Assembly (NCBI GenBank): GCA_025331125.1
Contig: JAOALB010000014.1
Span: forward strand, 248,001-312,000
Direction of reading: 5' to 3'
DNA length: 64,000 bases
Source: Mycogone perniciosa
Lineage: Eukaryota; Ascomycota; Sordariomycetes; Hypocreales; Hypocreaceae
The notes beneath the pieces are model-generated. The model made no database searches. It was not told where the DNA came from and worked only from the letters and a program-made list of their open reading frames with translations. Below, one piece after another: positions 23,207 through 35,467 of this stretch (position 1 is the stretch's first letter; each line of letters begins with the position of its first letter). The position numbers and the translations under genes were made by a program.

Positions 23207-24911
23207 ATGTCGTCAACAGAGCACCCTTCCGTGCTGAACACCACCAACATGCATGTCATCACAGCATCCGGATCACAGTCGTCAACGCCAATCTCTTCGC
23301 CATCACCCTCGCTGTCACCGTCCCTATCACCCTCATCGCCGGTTTCGTCTGTCTCTTCCGTACAGAATGAAGAGATGACTTCGTATGTCATCGTTGGTGC
23401 GGGCAACTTCGGCGCCGCAACAGCCCTGAGCCTCGTCAAGCGAGGAAGCACAAAAGTTACAATTGTCGACACTACGGTTTATCCCAATCCCCGGGCTGCC
23501 TCGCATGATATCAACAAGATTGTTCGAGATGACTACCCTGACCGGCTGTACATGCAAATGCTCAAAAAGGCTATGCCACTATGGCGCCAGGACGAGCTAT
23601 ACAGCCCATACTATCACGAGGTGGGCATGCTGAGGGCTGACCCGTCCAACTTTGGGGAGGAGAGCATGGCATCCTACAGGGACATGGGCATCGCCAATGA
23701 CTCGGAATTCCTGCCAGTCGAGGAGGTGCGGGAACGCTGGAACGGTGCCTTTGCTACAGCCAACTTTGGGCAGTTGGAGAAGATCCTGTTCAACCCCACA
23801 GTGGGGTATGCGGAGGCAGACAAGGCGCTCGAAGCCGTGATCCAGGCGGCTGTGGACTTGGGCGCTGAGTACGTGGTCGGCGAGATGATGAGCCTCGCCT
23901 TCGGTCCCGACGGCCAGTGCATGGGGGTCGAGCTCACCAACGGGGAGACGCTGCGCGCGGACAAGATCCTCATGTGCACAGGAGCGAGGACAGGGTCTCT
24001 GCTGGCCCAGAGCGCTCCGGAGAACAAGAAACTCCACATTGGAGACCGATTGGTGGCGACGGGGGCTGTCAGCTTCTGCGCGAAGCTGCATGGAGCCCAG
24101 AAGGAGAAGTTCTCTACTATTCCGGTGCTGAAGAACTGTCTGCCCGACGTGAAAGGTACGTGTTCGCACCCCACCGGCCAGGATGTGGTATTACATATTG
24201 CCCCATTGGGAAGAGAGAAAAGACAGGTCGCTAACATGAGAGACATCTGCTGCAGGCGAGGGCATGTCAATCCTCCAGGATGGAACCATCAAGTTTAACT
24301 GCGATATGTGCTTCACCAATTACGTCGACTTCGCCGCCACCGGCGAGAGGATGTCGGTTACGCCTGACGGGTCGCTCTACAACGTCTGGAACGGCCCAGA
24401 CTTTATCGAGTTCTTCCAAGAGCGTGCGAGACGGACCCTGGATGGACTCTACGGCAAGGAGGTTGAGCACATCCCCATCGACTCGTATCGGATCTGCTGG
24501 TAAGTTGGCTTCCCTCAACCCTCTCGTTTGTTTGCTCCTTGCTCCTTGCCCCTTGTCTCTTCTCTCCGAACCGACAGACCACAGCAAGAACAACACCAAC
24601 ATCAATGGAACAAACATACCATGTACAATAACTTGCACTTACACCGATCGTCCAGGGACGCCTCCACTCCGACACACGACTTCTTAATCACGCCCCACCC
24701 TCACTGCGAGGGCTTGTATATCGCAACTGGTGGCTCGTTCCATGGCTGGAAGTTCTTGCCAGTGATTGGCGACTACATTGCCGATATGATGCGCGACCTT
24801 CTGCCTGCAGACTTCTCAGGCCGGTGGGCTTGGGACAAGAAAGGCGGTGATGGACACTCTGCCAACCCGACGTATCAGGTGGTTGGAGATTTGCAGCAAT
24901 GGATCTCGTGA
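23207..24911 (+). CDS. FAD-dependent amine oxidase (amadoriase / saccharopine oxidase group)
   Basis: Exons 23207-24155, 24256-24499 and 24656-24911 give 482 residues; both introns are GT-AG and in phase. The dinucleotide motif VIVGAGNFGAATALSLVKRG (residues about 60-79) binds FAD. SHDINKIVRDDY, the GVEL...ADKILMCTGA segment and the C-terminal CWDASTPTHDF, ITPHP and ATGGSFHGWKFLPVIG are typical of the DAO family branch with fructosyl amino-acid, saccharopine and pipecolate oxidases. Such enzymes oxidise a secondary amine with O2, giving H2O2. No peroxisomal SKL-type end is seen (it ends QQWIS). The first 56 residues are Ser/Pro-rich and precede the point where family members normally begin (Met57), so initiation at Met57 is an alternative. 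The first ATG has a favourable context. The substrate cannot be told from sequence. Confidence 0.87.
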
Positions 24912-27900
24912 TATGATAATCAGACGATGACGGCCATACCAAGGAAAACAAACAAATTGGGGAAAAAAGGAAAAAAGTCACATTTTTATGCTCTCAACAC
25001 GCACGCACACACACCACACCCACCACCGACAAAAAAAGAAAAAAAGTCACACAGCAGCCATGACTGGGGGAGGACCAGGAACGCTTTTTTTATATTACGG
25101 CTGTGCAAACAGCTAGATGAGAGGAGCGGAGTTTTTTTTTTTTTCTTTTAAAGCAGCGGACACTTGGTTTTGGATTGGTTCACATGTGACGGAGTTTGTT
25201 TTCTCTCTTCGCTTTTCACTTTTCGCTTTCTTGTTTCTGTTTCGAAGAGGACATTGGAGTCGATGGTATACGGAATACGACCTCATGCTTCGGCGTTGCT
25301 TTTTATCGATATCATTTTTTATTTATATCTCCTAGTTATTTTTACCAGGGTATGGAGGAGCATGAAAGAAGGAGATGGGTCATGGAGAACATGGTCGCGG
25401 CCCTGGCGAGAGCTGCGGGGGGGGGATTGGAAGCGAGTGAGGATACTACTTTTATGTGTATGCATGCACAGCTGAGAGCTGCTGAGGCAGCTCACATGGA
25501 CACGGGCGATTATCATCACCAGGCACAGGTCATAGGGTTTCACGTAGTGGAAAATATGCATGGATAATTCCATCATAACAAGAGTAACTCATCTAATCAT
25601 CTCTACTACTCCTACCCCATACAATCCCTTTCTGAGTCCATTCACACACATTTCTGTTTTATCTGATCACAATGTACCACGACTATAAGGAGATACTTAT
25701 CACGAATTACTCGTATGACAGGCCATCAAGTGACAGACTGTCTCGTCTGCTACCGTTCTCACCGAAGTGAATGTGGTTGGCAAGGTCGGCTTGAACCAAT
25801 CGGAAGGATGACACTACAATACTGTCACACCTTATGCACCTTTCATACGAGTATGTATTAGTTGTTCTCCCAACTGGGTGGCATAAATTAATACCTACTC
25901 CCGCTTAGTGTTAGGGTGGAGGGGTGTGTATGGGGATCGACCAGGATAGGCGGGACGTGGGGGAGAGGGGGAAAGGCCATTGGGGGGATTTGGAACCCCA
26001 GCCTTGTCTGTGTGTGCTTTTGCTTGATTTGTGCATGTTCTGTCTGTGATAGCGCAGATCCTCCTTGTCATCAATGTGGGCACTTACACACAATGGACGA
26101 ACGACATCAATCCAAACGGGTCCGGAGCTGTTACGCAGTTGGATGACCAGGCAACGGTGATAAGCTGCGAGAGAGTCAGGGATAGTACGTACGTATGTAT
26201 GTATGTACAAAGTAAATACGAGGAGAGTTTTTAGATGTACGGAGTACGGAGTACTGTGTGTGCATGTATATGTACGATTCAGCAGTTGCTATCCATAGGT
26301 TCATTCGTATGCCCCAGCCTCGGGTAGAGTAGTTCGGCGATCTGAGCAGGGTCTCTCGTATGATATGATATGTACGAAGTACGAGTATGTACATTTATCC
26401 ATAGAGGGCTGCCTCATGGCGACTATTGATGTCTGGTGTGTGCTGTCATTCTTTGTGACTAAATACATAGTACTTACTTACTCGTACAGAGTACCAGGTG
26501 TTAATTTGCTGATTGCTGACTGCTGACTGCTGCTTCTTACATGCTTGATGTACTCCGTAATGTGATGCTGCAATGCGATGCGCTGTGAAAACGTAACACG
26601 TTTCTTTGACATGTTTCTCTCTTAAGTCAAGAGACATTCAAGGGTCACATGGCCTCCATCCAGGCATCATCAGACAAAGAAAGCCAATCAGCCATCCTTG
26701 TCGTGTGTTCAGCCTCAGTTAATAACAAATAACGTTCGAATGCGACCCAGCCCAGGGACTTCACGACAAAACGAGACAGATGCAGCCTCGTCCGCTCTTG
26801 GCAATGATGTCCACTCAATGAAGCACCCCTGCCAGGTGCTATTTCAAGGTTCTCCATCACCCTCACCTCAATTGGTATCCGCCCGTGGCGGCGCCTGAAG
26901 CGAAGGGGCCCAGCTGTGGTTCAATATTATTATGTACTATTACTACCACAATACGAGCAGTACTATGGAGTACCAAGAGAAAGCCGGAGCCTCTCGTACG
27001 TAATTCTATGACCGCCGCTGCCGCCATCAGCTTCCGGATTGCTTCTGTTTCGAGCAACGTGCTCGTACATGAAGCCAATAATACTCCATACATGTCGGTA
27101 TCTCCGCCGAATCAACACGTAAACCTTGCATTCCTCAGCAAAACATACAGAGACGATCTCGATGCCGTGCATTAGCTTAGGCTCAGTAATAGTAATCAAG
27201 CCCAGCCGTCCCCGCTTCATGTACGCAAGTTATCATCTCCCTTTCTCGTTACTCGTAAATGTCGGAATCTTACGGGGCACTCGGTTTGGTTTCCTGTGCG
27301 GATAGCATGTTGCTTTTTCTTCAACGTTCCTGAACAAGGAATTGCTTTTTTTCTAAGCTTACTCCATATTCATCGGCCCTTTACCGGGGAACTCCGGGTC
27401 CGAGAAAAAGAAGGAAATATAGTATCAATTAAACAGGGGTAACGTACGAGGATCAACCGGACGGTGTACTATTGATCCGGCCCTCTACTGCAAGATTACG
27501 CACCATAGGTGTGACATCGGCTTTTGGCTCACAATGACTTCATAGAACCGACGCCGCATGCTCTTTCCTCCGTACTTCGTACTCTCGTCCTGATGGGGTG
27601 TGATTCGGACTCCGGAGTCTGAACCAGATCCGGATATTGCCTATCGGGACTGCTGTATTACTCCGTACTCTGCTAATATTGACACATCTGCATAAGCAAA
27701 CAATACCTAGTCTGATATAGGTATATGATGGTTTGGGCTGGGAAGCAATAAAGGAATCGTAGGAGATTGATCTTCTAGGCTACGATATAATGTAAACGAT
27801 TGGCTATATCCTTAGTTGTTATTTTCAATCCGATCATCCTCCAGCAGTCCCCGCATGGTACTGCAGAGTTCTGGGCTTGGAGCACTCCAACTACCCTGTA

Positions 27901-29411
27901 GGGGAACGCTCAAATGGTGGCGCATAGTATCCTCAACGCTTGCGAGGTACATCTATAGATTTTTGTTTTGCCACATGCTTTACTTCGTACAGAGAGTGTG
28001 TATCTGGTATTGAGTTGTGGGTCGGTTGCAACGTTTAAGCTCTGACTTGGCTAGTATTCCCACTTACCACCAAACCACTATGTTCGATCGATTATACATA
28101 CCCGAATAGATATCGGGTATGCGTGGGAAATTCGCCACGATTCCCATTATGTTAGCAATTTTCATCCGGTTCAATCGCATCACTCTTATATATAATTAGT
28201 TATCAGATACTTTTAACTTCACAGAAGCCATAGAATTAATAGATTCTCATAGCCTTCGCATATAAGCCACTACGCTAGCAATTAATCGCTTCTTTATCAG
28301 GATGGAACGCAGCACATCAATGAAGTCAATACAGGGTCGCTACTATTATCATGTCAAAACAGAAGGATTACATAGTAAAATCACTTACCAAGAGCCAATT
28401 TACATACTTTAAATGAAAAGGCAGTTCTAGGTGTTCACATATACTATCAAGTACTACGAAGTACGTGCCGAATATAAGCCAATTTGACCGAAGGGCTAGG
28501 TTGATTAACAATAAGAGCCCACACAAACACCGAGACATGAGGCCTTGACACAGGACTTATTTCTATAGAAAGAAGGGCACTGGAAACTTAAAGCGAGACG
28601 GTCTCACTTTATTCTCTGCTATGGCAACTGAAGGGGTGTACTTCGTATGGTACTTCGTATTCTGTTAAGCACTATGGACACTGGCTGAAGCGAGCCCGTC
28701 ATCATGATAGTATTGCTAGAAGGGAAGTCACATATTTTGAGAGTTTCTAGTTACTGATACACGAGTTTCAATATAAAACCACAAGAACCTGCAGTAGTGA
28801 GGAACTTTAAAAGTCTAGACAAGTTGCTGACAAAACAGGTTGAGAATCGGCCACTACCTACTCTGTAGTTAGTTAGTATTAGATCCTGGGATCAACTCAC
28901 ATCGCAGCTTATTCATATTATAGATGTGTCTACGGAGTACTACCTATCGGTGTTTCGCCTATTCCCGCAACGGAAACGGAAGTTCGGGAAATTAGAAAGA
29001 TAAGTGGTCTTTTGACGATTGCCGATTCCTATCCATCTACTAGCCGATGACGTGCGACCACCAAACACTCGCGCCATGAAATTCTGCCGCTTACAAGTCG
29101 CCTTTGGGCTGCCCTCTTTGCCATCTTAATAATGCAGCCAATCGCGCAATACACGATTTGGCTGACGATGGTGCATTCCATGCGTCTCGTGCGTCTCATG
29201 CGTGACACGCTGGCCATAGATAGCATGCCAGTCCCGGGTCCCCGATGATCTGTTGCGTTTGTTGAGAGTGTTATGATGTGGTGGCTACGTCAACTTGAAG
29301 GAGGTCTCGGCAACAAAAAGGCCACCTCTGTCCGATATACACACAATGGGTATTACAGCTTTACTCCCATAGTCGAAATATTGGTTCTCCCAAGAGTAGA
29401 AATATTTCATT
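24912..29411. other. 4.5 kb stretch without a supportable gene
   Basis: The oxidase 3' flank carries A and T runs (24960-25145). GTAC-type motifs occur at 26237-26254, 26370-26383, 27570-27583, 28450-28465, 28637-28660 and 28930-28942. From about 27.3 to 29.0 kb the DNA is visibly AT-richer and has almost no open frames. I saw no transposase, RNA gene or promoter I can defend, apart from the unmarked promoter of the transporter. Confidence 0.55.
26237..26254. repeat. GTAC-type tandem motif
   Basis: GTACGGAGTACGGAGTAC: two GTAC-GGA-GTAC units sharing the middle GTAC. The same string occurs near 43359 and, as TACGGAGTACGGAGTAC, at 46885. Confidence 0.85.
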
Positions 29412-31185
29412 ATGGCAGGCCATGATGACGGAGAGCGCACGCCGCTGTTGGATTCTTCCGGAACGTCCTCACCCTCAGAACAATGGAGAGATCCAAGCAT
29501 CAAATCCTTCCCTGTCGTCTCGATAAATGAAGAAGAAGAAGCTTCTAACAATGTTCACCCTTCGCGGTCGGTGGAGGACGATGTGCTACCCGAAACATCC
29601 ACCCTTGGACGAACGCTGAGCTGGCAAAGTGCCTACATCCTCGTGATATCAAGGGTCATCGGCAGTGGCATCTTCGCAACACCAGGCGCTATTGTCAAAT
29701 CAGTAGGAAGTCCTGGGCTTTCGCTGTTGGTTTGGGTCGTTGGCGCCTTGATTGCGGCATGCGGACTGGCCATTTCCCTTGAATATGGCTGTATGCTTCC
29801 ACGATCTGGTGGCACCAAAGTCTATCTTGAGTTTACATACCGGCATCCACGGTTTCTGGCATCGACTTTGATCGCAATCAACGCAGTGTTCCTAGGATTT
29901 ACAGCAAGTAACTGCGTCATCTTTAGCCAGTATGTGCTCTTCGCCTTTGGTCTGGATGACGCTGGCGATGTGCTTCGAAAGAGCCTAGCGGTTGGTCTTC
30001 TAAGTGCGGCTACCTTCATCCACGCTGTGGCGCCCAGAGTTGGGGTGAAGCTTCAGAATTTCATCGGCTGGATCAAGATCGGAATCGTTATTTTCATGAT
30101 CTTCTCTGGAATATATGTTGTCGCCTTTCGACCAACATTTGACGCCTCCGTGGGCCATGCTAACCCACTGTCATGGGATAAGCTATGGAAAGATAGCACT
30201 TGGAATTGGGGTGTCATCTCCACTGCTCTCTTCAAGGTGTTTTACTCATACTCCGGCCTGGAAAACCTCACCAACGTTCTGAATGAGGTCAAGGATCCGG
30301 TTCGCACGCTGCGATCGGTAACACTGACTGCGTTGGCTACATCGTGCGCCATGTACTCCCTCATCAATGTGGCATACTTCCTCGTGGTGCCAATCGATGA
30401 GATTAAGGGGAGTGGGGAGCTCATTGCTGCCTTGTTCTTTCAGCGTGTATTCGGCGAGCAGGTAGGCAGGAAGGTTTTGCCCTTAGTTGTAGCTGTTTCA
30501 GCTGCTGGAAACGTGCTTGTCGTTGCGTTTGCCATGGTAAGCATCTTTGTTGAAGAAGCAGAATTGTTCGATGACGACTAATAGTGAATACTAGGCACGA
30601 ATCAAACAAGAAATCGCTAGACAAGGCTTTCTTCCTTTCTCAGCCATCCTGTCATCGACGAAGCCATTCAATTCGCCTCTTGGCGGCCTTGTTGTCAACT
30701 ACATCCCCTCACTGCTGGTAATCGTCTTGCCACCAACACGCGACGTGTATTCCTTCATTCTTGACGTCGAAGGCTATCCTTCTCAGGCCTTCGGCCTAGC
30801 TGTTGGAGCTGGCCTCATTTGGCTTCGATTCAAACGGCCTGACCTTAAGAGACCTTTCAAAGCTTGGATCCCTGCAGTTGCTTTCAGGATCGTTCTCAGC
30901 GTGGCTTTACTTGCAGCACCATTCTTCCCGCCGTCCAAGAAGCCCAAGGATGGGTTGTTCTACGCAACTTACGCCATAGTGGGCATGAGCACGTACGTTT
31001 GCCTCGTACCCAAATACGTAATACCATGTTCTTAACTGACGCATTACAGAATCGTTGGCGGTGTCTTGTACTGGTACGTATGGACAGTCCTTTTGCCGAG
31101 GTGGAGAGGATACACACTAGAAGAGGAGACCGAGGTTTTGAAGGATGGAACATCGATTACTAGACTAGTCCACAAATATGATTGA
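29412..31185 (+). CDS. LAT-type amino-acid permease (APC superfamily)
   Basis: Exons 29412-30536, 30595-30992 and 31050-31185 give 552 residues (introns 58 and 57 nt, in phase). After an acidic Ser-rich cytosolic N-terminus of about 70 residues, the first membrane segment contains the APC signature RVIGSGIFATPGAI, followed by further hydrophobic segments consistent with about 12 spans. YSYSGLENLTNVLNEVKDP matches the sixth-span/loop region of L-type transporters. Fungal relatives include methionine permease MUP1-like and other L-type amino-acid transporters; substrate is not assignable from sequence. It ends with a hydrophilic tail (EEETEVLKDGTS). Such permeases are typical cargo of arrestin-guided ubiquitylation, and several arrestin genes lie downstream, but a direct link is inference. 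Confidence 0.88.
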
Positions 31186-31898
31186 GTCATAATGTTACTC
31201 AAGCAAGGATTATGGAATTTGTGTGTTATGCTTTGTGGGCTTGATTGTGCTCCGTAGGAGGCAGGGACTCCGCCTATATCTTGTTTTACGAGGTTACGAT
31301 TATGGAATTAGACCGGTATTATTGTGTTGCGGTAGGGTCGTAGTAAGAACATATATATCTACTTGTGAGAACCCTCGACCTAATTACTAGTGGAATGGAA
31401 TGAAAGCTGGAAATGTGAGCTGGAGGCAAGTGGACTTTTCGGATAATGTGACTCCTTTGCGCCCTAAAAGATCTACTCTAATTATTGACGAAGCCATCGG
31501 GAATTACCAGATCCAAGTTACATGCGGATAGGACGGGACTGCCAAGTCGGACTATAGCAGTAGATTGGTTGAGCCATCTGCATACTCCGCACGGCTTGAT
31601 AATACGGCGATTGGAGTTGGATTTGAAATCAGTTTCCTGCAGGGCATTGGGCATGCCTGATTGCAATGGCGTGTTTTACCCTTTATGCTATCGGAGAGGA
31701 TGATTGGACTGTATTATCAATCCTCCTTGATGAATGGGCGGTCCGAGATGACGTGCTCGCGGGGATGCACACCATCTATTAATACTCCGAAGTATATAAA
31801 CAGGAATCGATGCCGAGGCCCATAGCAGAGTCTAAATATCCAGCAAAAAGAGCAACACATTTCATTCAAACATTTTGTGAGCTTCGTTTGGAATCAAC
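31186..31898. other. Intergenic, promoter of the CmcJ/AsaB-like gene
   Basis: The 3' flank of the permease is followed by unremarkable DNA, a TATA element at 31793 and a short AT-rich leader. No gene seen. Confidence 0.55.
31793..31800 (+). promoter_or_regulatory. Candidate TATA box
   Basis: TATATAAA lies 99 bases upstream of the ATG at 31899. Sequence and spacing are good for a fungal core promoter, suggesting the gene was recently transcribed even if its frame is now broken. Confidence 0.55.
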
Positions 31899-32876
31899 AT
31901 GGCAGCAGCAGCAGTTCAGACACCCATCTCCAATGATGGTTTTGGTTCCGTCAAGGAATTCCAACCCAACTCGACCAACGCACCGCGTTGAAGAGCACTC
32001 CAAAGCACAATGTTGAAACCACTCTCAACTACTTCAAAGATAATGAGGATGGGTCTCCTCCGCACCCCACAATCATCGATCGCCCGGAGACGCACGACCG
32101 TCCTTTCGAGTCTCATCCCGTAACTGTCAGGGATGTCTCCGGCGACGAAGACAAGTACACACTTGACAAAAACGGCTTCCAGATCCATAGCCATACATCC
32201 ATTGAGAAGGACTTCCTCGACGATGAAAAGATCAAGGCATCATACTACGCAGAGACCGAGCAACTCCTGAAGGACGTGTAAGTCCCAACCAAACCCCCAA
32301 CCTCTAAGTCTGCTTCATCTCACTTACACCCCTTCAAGCACCGGTGCCTCTCGCATCTTTATCTTCGACCACACCATCCGCCGTCAAGCCCCCAACTCCA
32401 ACTCATCACGCGTCGTCCGCGGCCCCGTCCAGCGCGTCCACATCGACCAATCCTACTCCGCCGCCCTTTCCCGCGTCCCCTATCACCTCCCCTCTGAAGC
32501 CGAAAACCTCCTCAAAGGCCGTGTCCAAATCATCAACGTCTGGCGTCCCATCAAGACGGTCCAGCGTGACCCTCTGGCCCTCGCTGAAGCCAACTCCGTT
32601 CCGGACTCGGATCTCGTGCCCGTCGGACTCATTTATCCTACCCGCAGCGGAGAGACGTACGGTGTTCGTCATAATCCTTCACACAGGTGGTTCTACAAGT
32701 CTGGCCTGACTCCCGAGGAAGTCATCTTGATTAAGTGCTTTGACAGCAAGACTGATGGCAGGGCGAGGCGTGTGCCGCACACGGCATTTGTCGATCCTTC
32801 TGCCGCGCCTGATGCTCCGGCAAGGGAGAGCATTGAGGTTCGCGCCTTAGTATTCCACCCTGACGACAGGGAGTAA
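31899..32876 (+). CDS. CmcJ/AsaB-like (GA4 desaturase family) oxidoreductase, frame break near the N-terminus
   Basis: Exon 2 (32339-32876) and most of exon 1 (to 32277; 61-nt intron) encode a protein of the fungal GA4 desaturase/CmcJ family: NYFKDNEDGSPP, FQIHSHTSIEKDF, RIFIFDHTIRR, VHIDQSY, IINVWRPI and IKCFDSKTDGRARRVPHTAF. The HIDQS and PHTAF positions are the usual metal-site-like histidines. Members occur in secondary-metabolite loci as putative hydroxylases or desaturases. The ATG at 31899 reads MAAAAVQTPISNDGFGSVKEF but stops at TGA after 30 codons; the family match continues one frame over from about 31986. Either one base is missing near 31982, or a 44-nt GT-AG intron (31950-31993) removes the gap in phase. 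Full length is about 305 residues (291 if spliced). Pseudogene, assembly error and short intron all remain possible. Confidence 0.7.
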
Positions 32877-33159
32877 GCTTGAATGAGACTGTACTATGTA
32901 ATTTTGATGGATTTTATGAGAACAAGAACGAGAACGGGAATGAGAATAGGACTGTATGACAAATGATATTGAGCAAGTCGGTCGCTAAACACTGGCTGTG
33001 AATCAACTTGATTATATACTACGCTGATTGATGTAATGCATCAAAGAATACTACATACACAATGTGCTTTTCGCTTTTCTGCCTCCATGGTTAAAAAACT
33101 GGACAAGGTCTCAGTATGGATCCACCATGTAAACATCCCATGATTGTCGTGCTGTAGTG

Positions 33160-34484
33160 TCAATACTCGAAGTCGGGTCCCATCAACTTGACAACATGAC
33201 TGTCACTCAATTTTATTTCCTCCCCAGCAACTTCGATTGTCAATTCCCAGTGAAGCACGTGAGAAAGCTTGATATTATACGTCACAAAGGACGGCTCAAG
33301 CTTGTGGTAAGGAGACAGAGGCTGAGGTAATAATCCCAGGACTCTTCCAAGATTCAAATGCTGCATTCCAGAAGCGAAAGGCACAATCAAGTCGTCCGGA
33401 CCCGGTGGCTCGCTCCTCGGTGGGCTGTCACTCAGAGCGATAGACGCATCCTCATCAAGCGCTTGCTCTGCCTGGCTGGGATCCTGAGGCAACGGCTTGT
33501 ATCCTTGAGACCCAATCATTTGCACCTTTGCTGGCTTTTTGCGCGTGTACCGCATGATACACACTCTTTCGCAATCCTCCGCTCTGCAAACCTTGGAATT
33601 TGACGAGGCCAAGATCATTGTCGAACTCTCGATAAAGACCTTGAACTTTTTGACAAGCAAAGTTTGAGCGAACCCGATTACGCTCACTGTCGAGTTCACC
33701 CAGTTAGGGACTGCACGAATTAGGAAGGGGACGTGGTAAGGGTTTTCAAGCTGCAGAGCAGCTGGCGTTGCGATTTCTAGGTTGAAGGCATATTCAGGGA
33801 CCGAGGATGATCCAATGAGCTGTTTGATCTTTTCACCAAGGGAAAGACTAGAGCCTTCTCGGCCCGGAAGGAGATGGTATGAAGCGACATATCCAGGGCG
33901 CGCTTCACGATTCTTGATGTCAAAGTATGCGGTGAGTGGCGACGAGGGCCAGCGGATACGGATCGACTCCCTGGCCGTGAAGGTGTGGCCATGACAATCA
34001 AGTATTTGAACCTCAAGCCAATACTCTACCTTGGCTTCCACTGATCCTGGGAGAGTGTGGTGCTTGCGCTTGAAGCTTGCTGGTAGCGACTCTGTGTCTT
34101 CTCGGTCTAGCATCACCCAAGACTCATGCTGTCCGTGCCCATTTTTGACGCTCTCGAGAGATAACTTCTGGGGAACCACAATCGAAAATGGCAATAGTCC
34201 TTCGTGCCTGTGGGATACGTGGATGTCGCCCTCGTGCAGCTTCTGCTCGCCGGGTGGGCCGAAGAAGTTGAAGACGCCGTGATAGTGCTTGGCGTATGTA
34301 ACTGATCGCTTGGTGATTTTTGATTCTGCTTTTCCAAAGAGACTGATCGTGATTTTCGTTTGGGGGTCTACAAGTGTTGCATGGAGATATCACCAGTGAT
34401 GGTTTCGCCGGGTAAGAAGGGCCCTGGAGACCCAAGGAGGATCTTGGGGCGCGGGTCGTGTGCGCAAAATGCGTGGATATGCAT
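33160..34484 (-). CDS. Arrestin-like protein with a frame break near its N-terminus
   Basis: Read from the ATG at 34484, the N-terminus (MHIHAFCAHDPRPKILLG, then PFLPGETITGDI) is an arrestin_N first-strand pattern but stops after 38 codons. One frame over, the match continues: DPQTKITISLFGKAESKI, GVFNFFGPPGEQ, EGDIHV, LPFSIVVPQ, GSVEAKVEYWLEVQI, ending at 33160 after another 330 residues. One base appears to be missing around 34370-34392; removal of a 26-nt GT...AG segment would also restore phase but is too short for a normal intron. Arrestins of this group bring ubiquitin ligases to membrane cargo. No PPxY motif is visible, so ligase binding is unproven. There is no clear arrestin_C domain. 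It lies in the same minus-strand run as slm1, creD and creC. Confidence 0.65.
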
Positions 34485-34734
34485 TTTGGAAACGATAGTT
34501 GTAGAGGAAGGCCTTGATAAAGGAGAGAATGCAAATATTGCTGTGGGGATTTGATAGTGGTGATTAACGACTGCGTGCTGTTTGTGTGAGAGCGATGATA
34601 GAAAAAGTGTTTGGAGAGACTGCGAGAGGCGACGAGGAGATGTCAAAAAAGACAAACGACAAAGATAGAAAGGCAGACCTGAAACAAAAGCCGGGTGATA
34701 TTGACTAGATATGAGGCCTACTTGCGTCATTAAT

Positions 34735-35467
34735 TCAGAAGGACCTGCCCGAATTCACACAGGGACTTTCAGGAAAGTCATCACTATCCAGAGGTTCCCG
34801 GAGAAACGTATGCTCATGGCCTAAATGTCTCCAAGTTGCAAGATGCATAATATTAAAAGCTGTTTTGAAACACCAAATCTGCAACTTTCTCTCTGTACTG
34901 CCCTCGATTTGGGGATTCATTCCTGTGCAGTTTAATAGGAATTTTACTGCCTCCAGATGGCATCGTTCGCCTTGAGGCATCGGGAACGCTACAATGCTCT
35001 TCATATCGATGCAACTTGCCGCACAATATCTTCATGATTTCCAAATTCATGCTCCCTGCCGTTTTCTTCGCCTGGGAGGCCTTCCGCTGTGACAGCATTC
35101 TCCACGGGTTTTGTTCCAGATCATTCATAGCGGCAGTATGAACGGCCGTCTTCCTCGTATGATCTATTGTGTTGACCACATCCTGGAAGCCACCCGCGTT
35201 TAACGTCCGGTATAGGATATCCACGACAATGACGGATTTGCCAAGTTCACAAGCTGTCACAAGAGGTGTACGTCCCTGGCTGTCTATGATGTTAAAATTA
35301 GCGCCGTGCTCGACAAGAGCTTGAAACAGCTCCTCTTGCACCAGGATTTGCTCCATGCAGGAGTGGAAAGTCCCGACTCCCTCGTAAAAATAGTCAGATG
35401 TAAAGGATAATTTCCATTTAAATCGTGAGTTGACATCCAAGACCATCCGCCGGAGAAGAGCACTCAT
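34735..35467 (-). CDS. Ankyrin-repeat-like gene or remnant, 5' end unresolved
   Basis: From the ATG at 35467, one frame encodes ankyrin-like units: ELFQALVEHGANFNIIDSQG, then GRTPLVTACELGKSVIVVDIL and a weaker TRKTAVHTAAMND. From about 35030 the ankyrin-like sequence (ERCHLEAVKFLLNCTG) lies in another frame ending at 34735. The two can be joined in phase by a 49-nt GC-AG intron with donor GCAAGT and acceptor TCAAG, or by a one-base insertion. Upstream of the ATG the frame stays open for about 26 more codons with protein-like sequence (FVVAITCSVYGVKHHEHLDE), so the true start may lie in an upstream exon that I cannot find. Ankyrin proteins bind other proteins; no partner can be named. A degenerate gene is quite possible. 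Confidence 0.5.
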
